A stretch of 64,000 bases of DNA, from contig NC_135367.1 of the NCBI RefSeq assembly GCF_051622035.1, positions 14,064,501 to 14,128,500 on the forward strand. The letters run 5' to 3'. Below are positions 60,912 to 64,000 of this stretch, in pieces. This DNA comes from Arctopsyche grandis (taxonomy: Eukaryota; Arthropoda; Insecta; Trichoptera; Hydropsychidae). The notes under the pieces are model-generated. The model saw only the letters and a list, made by a program, of their open reading frames with translations, was not told the DNA's origin and made no database searches. Both the position numbers and the translations under genes were made by a program. Numbering within the stretch: position 1 is the stretch's first letter; each line of letters opens with the position of its first letter.

Positions 60912-61025
60912 ATGGAGTGTAGACTTTGTCTCTCTTTTGCCCCAGAAGAGTTAGCTGTGTCCATCTATGAAAACGTTCATCCACTAAATTTAGAACAGCA
61001 AATTTTGGATTGTTGTAGATTACGC
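60912..61025 (+). CDS. ZAD zinc-finger protein 2, exon 1
   Basis: Encodes MECRLCLSFAPEELAVSIYE and, up to residue 38, NLEQQILDCCRLR, the first half of a ZAD with Cys3/Cys6. ATG context is TACAATGG. The donor TTACGC/GTCTGT joins in phase with exon 2. This is the same exon structure as the gene at 53027. Confidence 0.88.
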
Positions 61026-61113
61026 GTCTGTTTAACCTTCAGTATTAATACTAGCGATTAGCGTCTAAATTGCTAACAGCTAAATTTAATAATTCACTGT
61101 ATTTATTTTTTAG

Positions 61114-62112
61114 GTGCCCAAAACCGACAAATTGCCAAATATGATATGCTCATCGTGCGAGTCAAATTTAAAATTATTCAGCAGTTTTAAGAATAGATGC
61201 GCTGAAAACAACGAATTACGAAGATCTAGATTACGCGAGGGCTCTGTTGTCAAAACGGAAGAGATCATATTAGACGATTTAAATTGGGAGGATGAATCTC
61301 GCGTCGGTTCAACCTCATTCACTCGCAACATCCTCGAAGTACCACATAAGTGTAATATTTGTTTAAAAACGTTCAAGAAAAAGCCTTACTTACAGAAACA
61401 TAAGCTCATACACACAGGAGACAAACCATATAAATGTGATATTTGTTTAAAATCGTTTACGCGAAAATCCTACTTAATGGGGCACGCAAATATTCATTCT
61501 GAAGATAATCCACATAAATGTGACTTGTGTTTAAGATCATTCAAAACTAAAATCCAGTATATGATACATATGAATATTCACACCGGGCTGAAACCATACA
61601 AGTGTGACAAATGCATAAAATCATTTTTGAGGAAATCCCATCTAACGGCTCACATGACCATTCATACGGGATTAAAACAGCATACATGTGACATGTGTTT
61701 TAAATCGTTTGCGCATAAATCTTGCTTAAAGAGACATTTTATGATAAATCATGCTGAAAGAAAAATGTATACATGTGACATATGTTCAAAATCGTTTACC
61801 GATAAAAACAACATTACTAAACATTTGAAGCTTCACACTGGATTAAAAACCAACAAGTGTGACGTTTGCTCAAAATCGTTTACAAATAAATTTAACTTAA
61901 CTGTACATATGAACATTCATACAAAAGAAAAGCAAACCAAATGTGACATATGTTCAAAAACGTTCACACGAAAATCTTCACTAGCAGGTCATATGCTTAT
62001 TCACACTGGATTAAGACCATACAAATGTTCCAAATGCTTAAAATTGTTCGGTAAAAAGTCCCACTTGACAAGACATATGATCATTCATACCAAGAGAAAA
62101 CTATATACTTGA
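61114..62112 (+). CDS. ZAD zinc-finger protein 2, exon 2 (nine C2H2 fingers)
   Basis: Acceptor TATTTTTTAG. Starts VPKTDKLPNMICSSCESNLK, giving the second ZAD pair at Cys50/Cys53, then VKTEEI (about residue 84-89) in the position of IKVEEI in the paralogue. Nine C2H2 fingers follow (about residues 116-367 of 370), from HKCNICLKTF to RHMIIH. One finger has four residues between its histidines (HFMINH), the others three. Linkers are TGLKPY/TGDKPY-like and less canonical than in gene 1. Linker and fingers share one exon here, whereas gene 1 has an extra intron and a ~80-residue longer linker. A presumed sequence-specific DNA-binding regulator. Confidence 0.95.
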   Translation: MPKTDKLPNMICSSCESNLKLFSSFKNRCAENNELRRSRLREGSVVKTEEIILDDLNWEDESRVGSTSFTRNILEVPHKCNICLKTFKKKPYLQKHKLIHTGDKPYKCDICLKSFTRKSYLMGHANIHSEDNPHKCDLCLRSFKTKIQYMIHMNIHTGLKPYKCDKCIKSFLRKSHLTAHMTIHTGLKQHTCDMCFKSFAHKSCLKRHFMINHAERKMYTCDICSKSFTDKNNITKHLKLHTGLKTNKCDVCSKSFTNKFNLTVHMNIHTKEKQTKCDICSKTFTRKSSLAGHMLIHTGLRPYKCSKCLKLFGKKSHLTRHMIIHTKRKLYT

Positions 62113-62165
62113 TAGATGAATTCAACATTGTTAAGCATTACTATAAAGTATGTATTATATATTAT

Positions 62166-62171
62166 AATAAA
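62166..62171 (+). terminator. Polyadenylation signal of zinc-finger gene 2
   Basis: AATAAA 54 bases after the stop codon, in ATTATAATAAAATGAAAAA. Confidence 0.7.
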
Positions 62172-63674
62172 ATGAAAAATGGCTTAAATATGATATACCA
62201 TTAATGATATTTTATGGATTGAATTTGAAATGTATGCAGAAAAAGTGTAATATGGAGATCATCTATTCTAAGCATTTCATTAACCATATATTAAAATAAG
62301 AAAGCTTTGCTATTTAGGACATATTATGAGTCTTGCATAATATCTGCTGTAGCTGATCATGCAAGAAAGATATCTGGGAACAGAGTTCGAGGAAGAAAAT
62401 GCATCTCGTAATATAAAGATTTAAGAAAATGTTATGGGAGAATTTCAATGGAGTTTTTTGATGCTGCTATGAAAAAAACAATTGACCAAAAATAAGAAAA
62501 AGTATTAATATGTAAAATAATTGGAAAAAGTATGTCAATACTTGATATTGAAAAACTCTTCTTTGTAAGAGTTTTTCAGTTTAATATTATACATACAAAT
62601 ACGATTGTATTTCAAAAACATTGAATTATTAATATGAGATTAGTTGTTTTATATAAGGAATGATATTAATGAACAGAAACGCATTTGTATATCCTTGATG
62701 TTTATCATCCGTAATGCTATAAAAATAAACCACCTGATGTAATGCCTTTTGTTATTTCTTTCACTTTGTGTTTTTTGTGATATAAATATTCGAATTATAG
62801 CCAAACTACACACACACACTCGCACAATTTCTAAAAACCATGGAAACGTGATCAGGTACCGATGCTAATTACATATCAGTCAGAAACTTGTGGTCGAATT
62901 CCCTCACGATCATAATACTTTATTTATTGATACTTCGTATATAGATAAAGCACGCAGGTATATTGGAAAAATAATTATTATTTTTAGAAAATGGTTTAAA
63001 AGGGCGCATCAGGAAATCTTAAAACTGGCTAGCTGATCGCCGGTAGACTTAGTATACAATTGGCACTATCTGATAAGTAAAAAAATATTGTTGTTTAGAA
63101 TTACCTATTTTCATTTTCTGTCTTCAAATTGTAGCTTACTTTCACATAAAAATTTCAATTTATTAATAATTATTGAAATACATATTGTAATTAATATTTT
63201 CTATAATATTATTTTTAAATTGCAATGGCATTTTTGGACATTTACGTATAAAATATATTTTTTTATTGGATTTGGATTGGGGCTGTACTGGGGCAACCAT
63301 CAACTACATATGTGATGTTTTTCAAAAAAATCAAAATGTAGCATTACCAACATTTACCAAGCTTTTTTTAAATATTTTATACCTAGTGTAAGGTGACCAC
63401 TTTTTCCAAATTCAAAACCAGGACATTTTCTCCAAAAACACATTTCTAAATATGTACTTCAATTATTTAAAACGAAGATTAAAGAATCATGGACGCACAT
63501 TTATGACAAAATGAATTCATTTTCTTGAATGCTCTTATAAAATTCTACACAAGACTGGTTAAAATTATACTAAGTGCAAACATTTTAAGGTATCAACATT
63601 CAATTTCGTTTTATCATTGGACTATATATTCATCAAAGTAAAAATCTTTCGGCTGGTGCATTTGATCCTGATAA
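62172..63674. other. AT-rich 3' flank without recognisable gene
   Basis: No domain-bearing open frame. 62330-62470 contains CATGCAAGAAAGATATCTGG and may be a weak remnant of a LINE C-terminal region, but too decayed to call. A GGTGACCACTTTTTCC sequence at 63392 resembles one transposon end without a partner. Confidence 0.4.
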
Positions 63675-63888
63675 AGGTCTGTTCATACCTATCCAGCACG
63701 ACCCGTATCCTGAAGGTGTCATGCAAGTGCGGATAGTATTCTTTGGTACATTATATGGACGTATTCATACTTCATTCGCGCATGCGCATTTACGCATTCA
63801 TGCGCGTCCATATAGAATGTACCAAAGAATACTGTCTTGCAGGACACCTGCAGGATACGGGTCGTGCTGGATAGGTATGAACAGACCT
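63675..63888. mobile_element. Foldback MITE, 214 bp, TAA target duplication
   Basis: Starts AGGTCTGTTCATACCTATCC and ends with its complement GGATAGGTATGAACAGACCT; TAA flanks both sides (63672-63674 and 63889-63891), as in PIF/Harbinger-type insertions at TWA. The inner part is palindromic around CGCGCATGCGCATTTACGC. Diverged relatives are at 48171-48475. Confidence 0.8.
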
Positions 63889-63891
63889 TAA

Positions 63892-64000
63892 TTGGTAACA
63901 ACATTTCACTAATTTGCCAATATTTTCGCCGAAGACTTTGTATATGTATTTATCCATCTATTAAATAAATAAATTATATTACATAAAAAAGTGTACTGGT
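63892..64000. other. Window end, nothing recognised
   Basis: AT-rich sequence after the last MITE. Confidence 0.4.

Noticed and set aside
62330-62470. LINE C-terminal remnant after zinc-finger gene 2
   Set aside because: Only a vague resemblance to the patterns at 8723 and 33175; too decayed to defend.
63390-63480. Transposon end GGTGACCACTTTTTCC
   Set aside because: Resembles one end of known elements but the partner end is not visible.

Overview
This window looks like arthropod, most probably insect, nuclear DNA. The supporting features are an insect-type RpS9 split by spliceosomal introns, two ZAD-type C2H2 zinc-finger genes (an arthropod-specific expansion), AATAAA polyadenylation signals, AT-rich intergenic DNA and many short TACATATGTA-type microsatellites. 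I cannot place it more narrowly. There are no operons, CRISPR arrays or recognisable RNA genes.

Layout. From 1 to about 41.4 kb the window is gene-poor and repeat-rich. It holds a subterminal-repeat element (about 150-880), foldback MITEs with 9-bp target duplications (2311-3107 nested, 15259-15619, 19959-20360, 30194-30539), two decayed Tc1-like transposons (3132-4739, 15705-17429, the second carrying a nested hAT MITE), and two copies of an unidentified repeat built of ~146-bp units with an ACCGGAAGT core (5866-7165, 18412-19335). It also holds non-LTR retrotransposon 3' ends (8580-9095, 33069-33477), tRNA-derived SINEs (22452, 34430, 35870), a hAT MITE (37551-37903) and a 2-kb GC-rich minisatellite element (38756-40738). 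I see no convincing exon there.

From 41.4 to 46.3 kb, three minus-strand exons encode most of a SPATA20-like thioredoxin/glycosidase-fold protein; the last ~100-150 codons were not found. RpS9 lies on the minus strand at 48.6-50.9 kb with a TOP-type first exon. Between them are a Harbinger-like MITE pair interrupted by a hAT MITE, and MULE-like foldbacks.

From 52 to 62.2 kb, two plus-strand ZAD zinc-finger paralogues (53027-54511 and 60912-62112) flank 6 kb of transposon DNA: two TTAA-bounded 0.5-kb MITEs, a hAT MITE, MULE-like foldbacks, and a gypsy-like solo LTR split by a 5'-truncated Jockey/CR1-like LINE. A second solo LTR of the same superfamily sits just upstream of the first zinc-finger gene. 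The window ends in AT-rich DNA with one more foldback element.

The genes do not form a pathway. RpS9 is a housekeeping ribosomal gene, the SPATA20-like product is probably mitochondrial, and the zinc-finger pair are probable DNA-binding regulators. The strongest structural observations are target-site duplications read directly from the sequence, several layers of nested insertion, and a LINE 3' stem-loop whose stem is conserved by three paired base changes between two copies.
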